Positions 52,109 through 59,540 of a DNA stretch of 64,000 nucleotides are shown here, piece after piece. The translations under genes and the position numbers were made by a program. Where the stretch lies: contig NZ_FOHA01000002.1 of NCBI RefSeq assembly GCF_900111355.1, forward strand, positions 1 through 64,000, in the 5' to 3' direction. Below the pieces are notes generated by a model, which worked only from the letters and a program-made list of their open reading frames with translations, did no database searches and was not told the origin of the DNA. The stretch comes from Isobaculum melis (GTDB lineage Bacteria; Bacillota; Bacilli; Lactobacillales; Carnobacteriaceae). Within the stretch, counting starts at the first letter, position 1. Every line of letters starts with the position of its first letter.

Positions 52109-53461
52109 ATGATGAAAGTAACCAAATTTGGTGGTAGCTCATTAGCTTCTGCCTCTCAACTAGAAAAAGTACTACATATTATGAGAGAAGATGCGACACG
52201 TAAGTTTATGATTGTTTCAGCACCTGGTAAACGGTTTGCCGAAGATGAAAAAGTAACGGATTTACTGATAGAACTGGGGGAAGCAGTATTAGCCGGAACA
52301 GATACAACTGGCTTTCAAACAAAAATTATGCAACGTTATCAACAAATTGCGGATGATTTAAAACTAACGGACGCTATCATGGAAGAGATTAAAGCACAGC
52401 TTGAAAAATTGCTCACACTTGATGTAACTTCTCCAGAAGCCTATCTTGATGCGGTAAAATCAAGCGGTGAAGATAACCACGCTCGACTGATTGCAGCTTA
52501 TTTCAATCAAGCTGGTTTAAAAGCCCACTATGTCAATCCCTTACAAGCAGGGATGATTGTTACAAATGAACCAGGTAATGCTCAAATCTTACCTCAATCT
52601 TACACAAAAATTGCAACTTTAAGACAATTAAATGACATTATTGTCATTCCCGGCTTCTTTGGTTATACTGAAACAGGTAGGATTTGTACTTTTTCAAGAG
52701 GTGGATCTGATATTACAGGTTCGATTATTGCAAATGGTGTACAGGCGTCACTTTATGAGAATTTTACAGATGTTGATGCGATTTATGCCGCAAATCCTCA
52801 TATTGTTTCACAGCCAAAAGAAATTGCTGCACTCACTTATCGAGAAATGCGAGAACTATCTTATGCTGGCTTTTCCGTTTTTCATGATGAAGCACTGATT
52901 CCAGCCTTTAAAGCAGGAATTCCTGTTCAAGTTAAAAATACAAATAATCCAACTGCACCAGGAACAACTATTACAACAAAGAGACAAGCTATTGATACCC
53001 CTGTCGTTGGCATCGCTAGTGATAGTGGCTTCTGTGGAATCTATATTCGTAAATATTTGATGAATAGAGAAATTGGATTTGGACGTCATGTTTTAGAAAT
53101 CTTAGAAGATTGCCAGTTAAATTTTGAGCATATGCCCTCTGGGATTGATGAATTAACCATCATTCTCCGAGAAGACCAACTAACTGAAGCAGTAAAAGCA
53201 ACTGTTTTAAATCGTTTAAAACAAGAATTAGCTGTCGATGAGGTTAAAATTCAGCATCATCTTGCCTTAATCATGGTGGTTGGAGAAGGGATGAATCACA
53301 ATGTTGGGATCACAGCTAAAGCTGCTACTAGTTTAGCGAATGCGGCTATTAACATTGAAATGATTAATCAAGGCTCTTCTGAGGTTAGTATTATGTTTGG
53401 TGTTAAAGAAGCGGATGAAAAAAAAGCTTTACAAGTAATCTACCAAGCCTTTTTTGATTAG
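52109..53461 (+). CDS. Aspartate kinase (YclM/LysC type)
   Basis: First enzyme of the aspartate pathway (lysine/diaminopimelate, threonine, methionine), 450 aa. The catalytic domain opens VTKFGGSSLAS and contains FSRGGSDITGSIIAN. Two C-terminal ACT domains (about 310-445; GIASDSGFCGIYI and ALIMVVGEGMNHNVGITAKA) bind a feedback amino acid. The length and single-subunit form resemble B. subtilis YclM. ATG 52109 is preceded by AAAGGAAG. The 160-base upstream gap has no lysine riboswitch. Confidence 0.93.
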   Translation: MMKVTKFGGSSLASASQLEKVLHIMREDATRKFMIVSAPGKRFAEDEKVTDLLIELGEAVLAGTDTTGFQTKIMQRYQQIADDLKLTDAIMEEIKAQLEKLLTLDVTSPEAYLDAVKSSGEDNHARLIAAYFNQAGLKAHYVNPLQAGMIVTNEPGNAQILPQSYTKIATLRQLNDIIVIPGFFGYTETGRICTFSRGGSDITGSIIANGVQASLYENFTDVDAIYAANPHIVSQPKEIAALTYREMRELSYAGFSVFHDEALIPAFKAGIPVQVKNTNNPTAPGTTITTKRQAIDTPVVGIASDSGFCGIYIRKYLMNREIGFGRHVLEILEDCQLNFEHMPSGIDELTIILREDQLTEAVKATVLNRLKQELAVDEVKIQHHLALIMVVGEGMNHNVGITAKAATSLANAAINIEMINQGSSEVSIMFGVKEADEKKALQVIYQAFFD

Positions 53462-53487
53462 AAAGATATATGTTTAGGGGGATTTAA

Positions 53488-54156
53488 ATGAAAAGAAGAG
53501 CACTATGGGTAACGTTGTTTATCGTTTTACTGATTGCAGGATTTGGGATCAGCTATTTATTAGGTGCACATAATCAATATCGCGATATTGCAGGGACTTG
53601 GGAAGTTCAGCTGAATAATCCACAGCAGCAATATATTGAAGCAGTAAACCTTCAAACAGAATTAGGGGAACCAACCACTTTAACCATTAAAGGAGATGGC
53701 TCTGCTGTTTTCAAAACAAACACTTTTGGTTTAACAACCTTCAAAGTGAGTTATGAGCTTCCTAGAGAACGTTTAAGAAGCTCAGATAGTTATGAAATGT
53801 CTGTCAAAAAAGCTGAAATCACACAATCTATTTATGCGAATGAAATGACTCAAAAATTAAGTACATTATACTCAGAAAATGCATCTCCCGCAGAAGCTAG
53901 TGAAGAATTGATTAGATTGCTTGATGAACTAAAAGCTGATACCAGCCATCAAGCAGATATCAGAGATGAAGCACAGGAACATATCTATGCTCAAAATTAT
54001 TTTGATATCATCTCAGAAAATGAAACTTCATTTAAATTAACCTATCAATTTCCTAAAAAAGAAACGCTTTATATCAGAGTGGTTTCTAAGGATAAACTGG
54101 AAAGTGTGGATACCAAGACCAATCAAGTACTTGCCACATTTACTAGAAAAAAATAA
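53488..54156 (+). CDS. Membrane-anchored extracytoplasmic protein, unknown
   Basis: Protein of 222 aa, not recognised. One N-terminal membrane helix (LWVTLFIVLLIAGFGISYLL) leads to a beta-rich exterior domain starting YRDIAGTWEVQL, with a helical hairpin in the middle (about 115-165) and a C-terminal beta region ending TNQVLATFTRKK. The GTWEV..LTIKGDGSAVF pattern is reminiscent of small lipocalin-like domains, an impression only. SD AGGGGGA before ATG 53488; 26 bases after the aspartokinase gene, probably cotranscribed. Confidence 0.7.
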   Translation: MKRRALWVTLFIVLLIAGFGISYLLGAHNQYRDIAGTWEVQLNNPQQQYIEAVNLQTELGEPTTLTIKGDGSAVFKTNTFGLTTFKVSYELPRERLRSSDSYEMSVKKAEITQSIYANEMTQKLSTLYSENASPAEASEELIRLLDELKADTSHQADIRDEAQEHIYAQNYFDIISENETSFKLTYQFPKKETLYIRVVSKDKLESVDTKTNQVLATFTRKK

Positions 54157-54159
54157 CCA

Positions 54160-54196
54160 GTAAAAGGCTAGAAAAATCAGTTTCTCTAGCCTTTTC
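54160..54196 (+). terminator. Terminator after aspartokinase unit
   Basis: Perfect arms AAAAGGCTAGA (54162-54172) and TCTAGCCTTTT (54184-54194), immediately after the stop at 54156. Confidence 0.8.
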
Positions 54197-54220
54197 TATT
54201 CCATTCTAAATAGTCAACAA

Positions 54221-54265
54221 AAAAGAACGTAAAGAATAGTCCCCACTATCCATTACGTTCTTTTT
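54221..54265. terminator. Hairpin with CCCC loop, bidirectional terminator
   Basis: Outer arms AAAAGAACGTAA (54221-54232) and TTACGTTCTTTT (54253-54264), inner stem ATAGT/ACTAT closing a CCCC loop (54241-54244). T-runs on both strands. It follows another complete terminator by only 25 bases, so it likely ends or begins another transcript. Confidence 0.7.
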
Positions 54266-54320
54266 CATTGCTTATTTTTTAGGTCTTATATTCAATCACT
54301 CATAAGTATTTGTTACAATA

Positions 54321-54406
54321 TTCAGCAATCCCCATTGCCTATCCCCAAAATATATTTACTGATTTCATGATGTTTTTTCGCTTCTCCCCAGAAGCCTATT
54401 TTTATT
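54321..54406 (+). ncRNA. Candidate C-rich small RNA with CCCC-loop hairpins
   Basis: An extended -10 (TGTTACAAT, 54312-54320) precedes GCAAT-CCCC-ATTGC (54325-54338), an unpaired TATCCCCAAAA (54341-54350), a linker, then GCTTCT-CCCC-AGAAGC (54380-54395) followed by CTATTTTTATT, a terminator-like end. The same CCCC loop occurs at 54241. Such UCCCC loops can pair with Shine-Dalgarno sequences, as in staphylococcal C-rich sRNAs (RsaE/RoxS). The opposite strand would carry GGGG loops, so the transcribed strand is an inference. No Rfam family was recognised. Confidence 0.45.
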
Positions 54407-54460
54407 AAAATTATTATATCACTAAAAAAAATCCCCAGTGGTTACTCAGTAACATTCACG

Positions 54461-54489
54461 TTGACATGCTCATTATTATGTTAGATAAT
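54461..54489 (+). promoter_or_regulatory. Promoter of the Crp/Fnr gene
   Basis: Perfect -35 TTGACA (54461-54466), 17-base spacer, -10 GATAAT (54484-54489), 36 bases before the TTG start. A fifth TCCCCA (54432-54437) lies just upstream in CCCCAGTGG. Confidence 0.75.
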
Positions 54490-54525
54490 TATACTGAACA
54501 ATCAAAATAAAAAGGAGTTTTAACC

Positions 54526-55227
54526 TTGGCCTTTAAAAATTTGGATGAATTCAAAAAAATGAACCAACAAAAAAATAAAGTTTTTTTTGAAACCATTCTT
54601 GCTAAAAAACTAAACCTAACAAAAACTTTTTATAAAAAAGGAACACTTCTACCCATGCAAGATGGCTTAGAGCCTTTTGTCATGATTTTAGATGGCTTTG
54701 TTATCCAAACAGCCCCCGATACTGTTAGTGGAAGTAAAGCCCTGACTTTTTTAACAAAATATGAGTTTACAGGTCTTGCTTCTTTGTATAATGATTTTTA
54801 TTTTCCAAATGAATATGTTGCACTAACAGATATTACAGTTGTTCATTTGACACCGCAAATGATTACTCAAAATATTGCGGATTATCCTTTATTTTTATAC
54901 ACTAATTTACAATGTGAAATTCTCGTCTATTCTTTAAATTTAGTAGGCACTTCGTTATCAGGAAGTGAACGGATTATCTTCACTCTAGTTGAGCTTGCTA
55001 AACAAATCCCACAGGAAAATGATAGTAGTCAGATGCTGATTCCTTCCTTTATTACCCAAAAAACAATTGCTAGCTTCTCTTCCGTCTCAAGAGTGTATGT
55101 TACCCGTGTTTTAACGGATCTTGAGAAAAAGGGAATTATTCATCGGGTTGAAAAAAAAGGGATAGCCATTCCAAATTTAGAACAGTTGATTCTTTTATCA
55201 CCTCCTCATCATGAGGCCATCTTCTAA
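54526..55227 (+). CDS. Crp/Fnr-family transcriptional regulator
   Basis: Regulator of 233 aa with an N-terminal cyclic-nucleotide-binding-like beta barrel (about 30-140) and a C-terminal helix-turn-helix (about 180-225: QKTIASFSSVSRVYVTRVLTDLEKKGIIHR). It lacks the N-terminal Cys cluster of oxygen-sensing FNR, and no clear cAMP phosphate-binding motif is seen, placing it with PrfA-like or orphan Crp/Fnr proteins of Gram-positives. The start is TTG 54526 with AAAAAGGAG 9 bases upstream; the next ATG is 11 codons in. Its promoter is strong and lies just past the candidate small RNA. Confidence 0.85.
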   Translation: MAFKNLDEFKKMNQQKNKVFFETILAKKLNLTKTFYKKGTLLPMQDGLEPFVMILDGFVIQTAPDTVSGSKALTFLTKYEFTGLASLYNDFYFPNEYVALTDITVVHLTPQMITQNIADYPLFLYTNLQCEILVYSLNLVGTSLSGSERIIFTLVELAKQIPQENDSSQMLIPSFITQKTIASFSSVSRVYVTRVLTDLEKKGIIHRVEKKGIAIPNLEQLILLSPPHHEAIF

Positions 55228-55232
55228 AAAAG

Positions 55233-55278
55233 TCAAAAAAGATGCTTCCAATTTTTTAACTGGAAGCATCTTTTTTAT
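55233..55278. terminator. Bidirectional terminator between Crp/Fnr and LacI-type genes
   Basis: Perfect arms AAAAAAGATGCTTCCA (55235-55250) and TGGAAGCATCTTTTTT (55261-55276), serving both convergent genes; it overlaps the LacI-type stop codon. Confidence 0.88.
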
Positions 55279-56288
55279 TTTTGTGTTAAATCCCAAACAC
55301 TATGTCTTTCAATCATGCTTGGCTGTAGCACTTTACTTTCTGGCTTTTCTTTAGGGTCAGTAATCATTGATTCTAATAAATAAACAGCTTCTTGTCCCAT
55401 TTGATAAGTCGGCTGAGCAATGGTGGTTAATTGCGGGTCAATATAATTGGTTAAGGGAATATTATCATAGCCAACAATTGACATATCCTGAGGTACTTGC
55501 AGCCCTTTATCCAAGACACCACGAGCGATTCCAATTCCCATTAAATCATTACAGGTAAAAACAGCAGTAATCTCGCCTTTTGCGAGTAAATCATTTGTTA
55601 ACTGATAGCCACCTTCAATTGTTAAATCGGCTTGAAATAACTCATAATTATGATCCAAACCCGCTTCTGCTAAGGCTTTTAAATACCCTTTAACCCGTTC
55701 ATCCATAATATATAAATGCTCTTTTGAGGTTACACAAGCAATCCGCTGATGTCCTTTTTCAATTAAATATTTTGTTGCAAGATAGCCACCTGTTAAGCCA
55801 TCAACATGCACATATGGATAATGATGATCTGGTGTATAGCGGTCCATTGCAACAATTGGAAAATGTGCTTGTTGAATGACCTCTTGATATTGTGCACTTT
55901 CAAGACTATTAACAGAAGTTAATAAGATTCCAGAAACTAAATGCTGATTAAGCGTCCGAATATGCTCGATTTCTCTAGACATATCATTATAGGAATTACA
56001 TAAAAATAAATGATAGCCTAATTGATTGAGTGTATCTCCAACGCCTTGTGCAATTTCAGCAAAAAAAGGATTGGTAATATCTGGAATAATTAAGCCAACT
56101 GAATTGGTTTTGGATGTCACTAAACTTCTGGCTGCTTGATTAGGATGATACCCTAACTCATCAACAGCTTCTTGCACTTTACGTTTGGTTCGCTCACTAA
56201 ACCTGGTGCCTTTATGATTCAGTATCTGGGAAACAGTTGTAATAGATACACCAGATTTTTTTGCAATATCTTTAATTGTTACAGCCAT
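55275..56288 (-). CDS. LacI-family transcriptional regulator (RbsR/CcpA-like)
   Basis: Repressor-type regulator of 337 aa. The N-terminal HTH is VTIKDIAKKSGVSITTVSQIL and the hinge helix is NQAARSLVT. The periplasmic-binding-like effector domain (about 60-330) has SVGLIIPDITNPFFAEIAQG, VAMDRYTPDHHYPYVHVDG and AVFTCNDLMGIGIARGVLDK. Resemblance is to ribose-type (RbsR) repressors; no sugar operon is adjacent, so its targets are unknown. A roughly 230-nt RNA candidate with a terminator lies upstream on the same strand. Confidence 0.9.
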   Translation of the reverse strand: MAVTIKDIAKKSGVSITTVSQILNHKGTRFSERTKRKVQEAVDELGYHPNQAARSLVTSKTNSVGLIIPDITNPFFAEIAQGVGDTLNQLGYHLFLCNSYNDMSREIEHIRTLNQHLVSGILLTSVNSLESAQYQEVIQQAHFPIVAMDRYTPDHHYPYVHVDGLTGGYLATKYLIEKGHQRIACVTSKEHLYIMDERVKGYLKALAEAGLDHNYELFQADLTIEGGYQLTNDLLAKGEITAVFTCNDLMGIGIARGVLDKGLQVPQDMSIVGYDNIPLTNYIDPQLTTIAQPTYQMGQEAVYLLESMITDPKEKPESKVLQPSMIERHSVWDLTQK

Positions 56289-56381
56289 TCATCTTCCCTC
56301 ATCTCTTTTTCTCTCTTTATCATACAAAATAAAACCTTTTTTTGCTACTGATAAATCAATTTTCATGAGTGGCACCCATAG

Positions 56382-56612
56382 AAAAAAAGCACTGACTCAG
56401 TCAGTGCTTTCTCCGGTAGTATTTATTTTCATAAACAGACTCCATGAATTCCACAATACAGAGGGAATCAAACAACTACATCTCGTAGTGTACACTCACC
56501 AAGGTGGCGTACCATGCCCTACCTAATTGTCCCAATCACTATGTTGCCGCAGCAAGATAACCGAAGTTACCTGATTGGTGTCAACTCATCGCATAGGAAT
56601 ACTCTATCATGA
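56382..56612 (-). ncRNA. Unassigned structured RNA candidate with intrinsic terminator
   Basis: On the minus strand, TTTACT, 17 bases, CATGAT (promoter-like) precede a compact, non-coding, unusually structured region. AGTATT and AATACT (56598-56603 / 56418-56423) close it. CCAATCA/TGATTGG (56532-56538 / 56572-56578) enclose two hairpins with UNCG loops: GGTAAC-UUCG-GUUAUC (56556-56571) and UUGC-UGCG-GCAA (56544-56555). Further stems are CACC/GGTG (56497-56506), ACTAC/GTAGT (56475-56489) and ATTCC/GGAAT (56448-56468). It ends in an 11-bp stem (56386-56410) plus seven T. Possibly 6S RNA or a riboswitch; not identified. Confidence 0.6.
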
Positions 56613-56738
56613 ACTTGTCTTAAGCACAAGTAAAAGATTCATTTCATGCTTGATTATCATAATATTTTGCTTTTAGTTAGCAAGATGATAAAATGAATAG
56701 GAGATTTATTAAATTATATTGTAAGGGTGTCTACTCAT

Positions 56739-58025
56739 ATGTCATTAAAACAAATCAATCAGCTACATTTCTTTATTACTGGATTTGGGCTCATCTTTTT
56801 TGGTGTTTTTATTTTAGTTGCACAGCTTAAAGTACTTTCTATGATGGCGATTTTAATTATTTTAGCTTTTCTATTAGATGGCCTTTCTCAATGGTTTCAA
56901 TTTTTCATTCAAAAGAAACAAGAAAAACGCTTATTATTAGATGGGCTCATTAAAATCATACTTGGTACCATTTCCTATTATAACTCGGATTTGCCAATTG
57001 ATATTTTATTTATGGCCTTTGGTGGTTATACTTTTGTTAAAGGCTTTGCTAAGTTAATGAATTATACATCTTATCGTGATAATCAGATTCCCATGCGTTT
57101 GCCAATACTGATTACTAGTTTATTTTTGATGTTGGCTGGGATTAGTTTACTGTTTTCACCAATGTTGTCTAATCAACAAATGATGTTGATTTTCAGTTTA
57201 TATTTTATTTTTTATGGGCTTGGAAATCTTGGTAGTGGCATTGCAAGCTTATTTACAAGTCCAACTGCAGATCGCTTCAAGCGGAAAATTAGGATTACAC
57301 TCCCTGTTTTTATTGAAGCTTTTATTCCTAGAATGGTCTTACATGAGACCAATGAGCTCTTAAAACCTCAAGATAAACAAGAGGAAGAATTTCCTTTAAT
57401 GCAACAAAAAATAGAAGAACAGCCTGATCTTGAGATTTTTATTCATGTCACAGAAAAAGGTTTTGGCTCTGTTGGGCATATGGACCTTTATTTTGAGGGT
57501 GAATTAATTTCTTATGGAAATTATGATGAATCCTCTTATCACTTTTTTGATAGCATGGGTGATGGTGTATTAGTAGCCGCTGATAAAGAACAATATATCC
57601 CATTTTGTATTGCCCATAATAAAAAAACATTATTTGGCTTTGGCCTTAAGCTAACAGAAGAACAAATTTTAGGGATTAGAGAGAAGGTTCAAGCACTAAA
57701 GCAAACCTGTTACCCTTGGAAATCTGCACTTCAACTTGCGGAGGAACAGCATTTACCTATTGATTTAGCCGAATATCCTGATTATGCCAGTTGCCTTTAT
57801 CATGCCACAGGCTGTGACTTATTTAAATTTAAGCAAGGTCGCTTTAAATCTTACTTTGTTTTAACAACCAATTGTGTTTTGCTAGCAGATCATTTGATTG
57901 GTCCATCAGGGATTGATTTACTAACGATTAACGGAATTTTAACACCTGGCACCTATTTGAACTTCTTAAGACGTGAGTTTAAGCGTGAAGATAGCAATGT
58001 CATTAGTTATCATATTTACAATTAA
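56739..58025 (+). CDS. DUF308 membrane protein fused to a permuted-papain-like domain
   Basis: Protein of 428 aa. Residues about 1-175 hold about six membrane helices in the style of DUF308/HdeD proteins (FFITGFGLIFFGVFILVAQL). After a charged linker, a soluble domain (about 225-428) has IFIHVTEKGFGSVGHMDLYF early and SYFVLTTNCVLLADHL late. This His-then-Cys order is typical of circularly permuted papain-fold enzymes (NlpC/LRAT/DUF4105 relatives). Side and substrate are unknown. ATG 56739 has AAGGGTG 9 bases upstream; the frame also includes GTG 56727. Divergent from the RNA candidate. Confidence 0.72.
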   Translation: MSLKQINQLHFFITGFGLIFFGVFILVAQLKVLSMMAILIILAFLLDGLSQWFQFFIQKKQEKRLLLDGLIKIILGTISYYNSDLPIDILFMAFGGYTFVKGFAKLMNYTSYRDNQIPMRLPILITSLFLMLAGISLLFSPMLSNQQMMLIFSLYFIFYGLGNLGSGIASLFTSPTADRFKRKIRITLPVFIEAFIPRMVLHETNELLKPQDKQEEEFPLMQQKIEEQPDLEIFIHVTEKGFGSVGHMDLYFEGELISYGNYDESSYHFFDSMGDGVLVAADKEQYIPFCIAHNKKTLFGFGLKLTEEQILGIREKVQALKQTCYPWKSALQLAEEQHLPIDLAEYPDYASCLYHATGCDLFKFKQGRFKSYFVLTTNCVLLADHLIGPSGIDLLTINGILTPGTYLNFLRREFKREDSNVISYHIYN

Positions 58026-58055
58026 TAAAGACTGCCCCAGCGGGCAGTCTTTATT
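58024..58055. terminator. Bidirectional terminator between DUF308 and gpx genes
   Basis: Perfect 14-bp arms AATAAAGACTGCCC and GGGCAGTCTTTATT around a 4-base loop, between convergent genes. Confidence 0.85.
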
Positions 58056-58527
58056 GGTTGGTTATTAATTTTTCAATTGGAGCAACAAGTGCTTCTGGTT
58101 TTACTTTTGACTCAAAGCGTTCTATGAGATTGCCTTGCTGATCAATTAAGAACTTGGTAAAATTCCAACCGATTTTTTTACCGCCCGTTTCAGCAACTAA
58201 ATACTGATATAAAGGATGTTGTTGCTTACCTTTGACATCAATTTTAGCAAACATTGGAAAAGATACCCCATAGTTTAATTGGCAAAAGGACAGGATTTCT
58301 TCATTACTTCCTGGATCTTGTCTTAAAAATTGATTACATGGAAAGCCTAAAATAACCAAACCTTGCTTTTGATAGGTTTGATATAAAGCTTCTAAGCCTT
58401 CAAATTGAGGGGTAAAGCCACATTTGCTAGCAGTATTTACAATCAATACTACTTTTCCTTGATAATCTTTTAAGGATACTTCTTTACCTGCTATCGTCTC
58501 GACAGCAAAATCATAAATGGTTGTCAT
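58051..58527 (-). CDS. Glutathione peroxidase-family (thiol peroxidase) protein
   Basis: Thioredoxin-fold peroxidase of 158 aa that reduces hydroperoxides with thiol donors. [11 protein letters not shown] carries the peroxidatic Cys (about 36), [13 protein letters not shown] has the second Cys and the Gln, and WNFTKFLID has the active-site Trp-Asn. Most bacterial members use thioredoxin rather than glutathione. SD AAGGAGAGG before ATG 58527. Confidence 0.93.
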   Translation of the reverse strand: MTTIYDFAVETIAGKEVSLKDYQGKVVLIVNTASKCGFTPQFEGLEALYQTYQKQGLVILGFPCNQFLRQDPGSNEEILSFCQLNYGVSFPMFAKIDVKGKQQHPLYQYLVAETGGKKIGWNFTKFLIDQQGNLIERFESKVKPEALVAPIEKLITNQ

Positions 58528-58600
58528 TGTAAATCCTCTCCTTTTTTCTCTTAAGCTTAGTTTATCAGAAAAGCAGGGAAATAAAGAATGATTGCACTCA

Positions 58601-59026
58601 AAAGGGACGAGACAAAACTCAAAAGTTTTATCTCGTCCCCTTAATTGCTTCTAAAAAGACATAAGTTGCCTCCATAATCGGTGGCCAAAAGGCAGATTCT
58701 TCGGCAATTGCCAAGAATCACTGTGAACGTAAGTGAATAGATGATAATTGGTACCTACTACGCTACGCTTCGATCACAACAAATTCTACGCATGAAACAT
58801 GCTAGCTTTGAAGGATTTGGTTCACAAGACTTTTAATAAGGAGAGTAAAAAGGTTCAGAGTCGAACAAGTTCGATCTGTATCATGCCTCTAAGGATTAAA
58901 AATCCTAAGAGGCATGACAATTGTTCGTCTTTTGCTCCAATTGCTTTGATTCACAACGAAGTATGAGTTGATGTAGAAAAGTACCTACCCGGTGCTCGAA
59001 CCTAAGCGCCTTTTGCCTCAGCCTCC
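58601..59026 (+). repeat. Structured intergenic repeat, copy C
   Basis: About 425 bp, same orientation as copy A, ending a few bases from the smpB stop, so smpB transcripts run into it. It starts GGGACGAGACAAAACTC with GTTTTATCTCGTCCCC in a hairpin. It contains GATTCTT/AAGAATC (58695-58719) where copies A and B have GGTTC/GAACC, one TCGAAC/GTTCGA hairpin (58861-58874), a long hairpin at 58882-58916, and ends TTTTGCCTCAGCCTC. No conserved frame. 58528-58600 holds only the gpx promoter area. Confidence 0.85.
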
Positions 59027-59029
59027 TTC

Positions 59030-59488
59030 TTAACGTTCTCTTAAATCTCGATCCATTTGACGCTTCATATCTTTACGCTTCAAATCTTCTCGTTTATCAT
59101 AATTTTTCTTCCCTTTAGCTAAACCAATTAAAACTTTAGCAAAACCATCTTTAATATAAACCTTTAAAGGAATCAATGTGTAACCAGATGTTTTCGTTTC
59201 AGCTAGTAATTTATTAATTTGTTTTTTACGCATTAATAATTTTCTGACTCTTAGTGGGTCATGATTAAATTGGTTCCCTTGTTCATAGGGACTAATATGC
59301 ACATTATGCAAGAAAATCTCACCATTTTGAATTTTAGCATAGCCATCCTTTAAGTTAATTCTAGCATTTCTAATGGATTTAATTTCTGTTCCTTGGAGCA
59401 CAATACCAGCTTCAATCGCCTCAACAATACTATAATCATGTCTTGCTTTTCTGTTTTGTGCAACTAATTTTCCTTCACCTTTTGGCAC
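59030..59488 (-). CDS. smpB: SsrA-binding protein SmpB
   Basis: Partner of tmRNA in trans-translation, 152 aa. [20 protein letters not shown] is the family opening; [28 protein letters not shown] and the basic tail [17 protein letters not shown] are all present. The GTG start (59488) follows GGGAGG. Downstream of rnr, the usual order in the group; the tmRNA gene itself was not found in the window. Confidence 0.97.
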   Translation of the reverse strand: MPKGEGKLVAQNRKARHDYSIVEAIEAGIVLQGTEIKSIRNARINLKDGYAKIQNGEIFLHNVHISPYEQGNQFNHDPLRVRKLLMRKKQINKLLAETKTSGYTLIPLKVYIKDGFAKVLIGLAKGKKNYDKREDLKRKDMKRQMDRDLRER

Positions 59489-59540
59489 GGGTCACTTCGC
59501 CTCCCATTGCTTGGTCTATTGACCACTTCATTCATTTATT

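Noticed and set aside
56501-56525. T-box-like motif in the RNA candidate (TAGGTAGGGCATGGTACGCC)
   Set aside because: It only loosely resembles AGGGTGGTACCGCG, it is not near the terminator as T-box geometry requires, and no specifier-loop arrangement or tRNA-synthetase target is present.
58528-59029. tmRNA (ssrA) gene next to smpB
   Set aside because: The region is repeat copy C; no tmRNA ends or tag-coding sequence seen.
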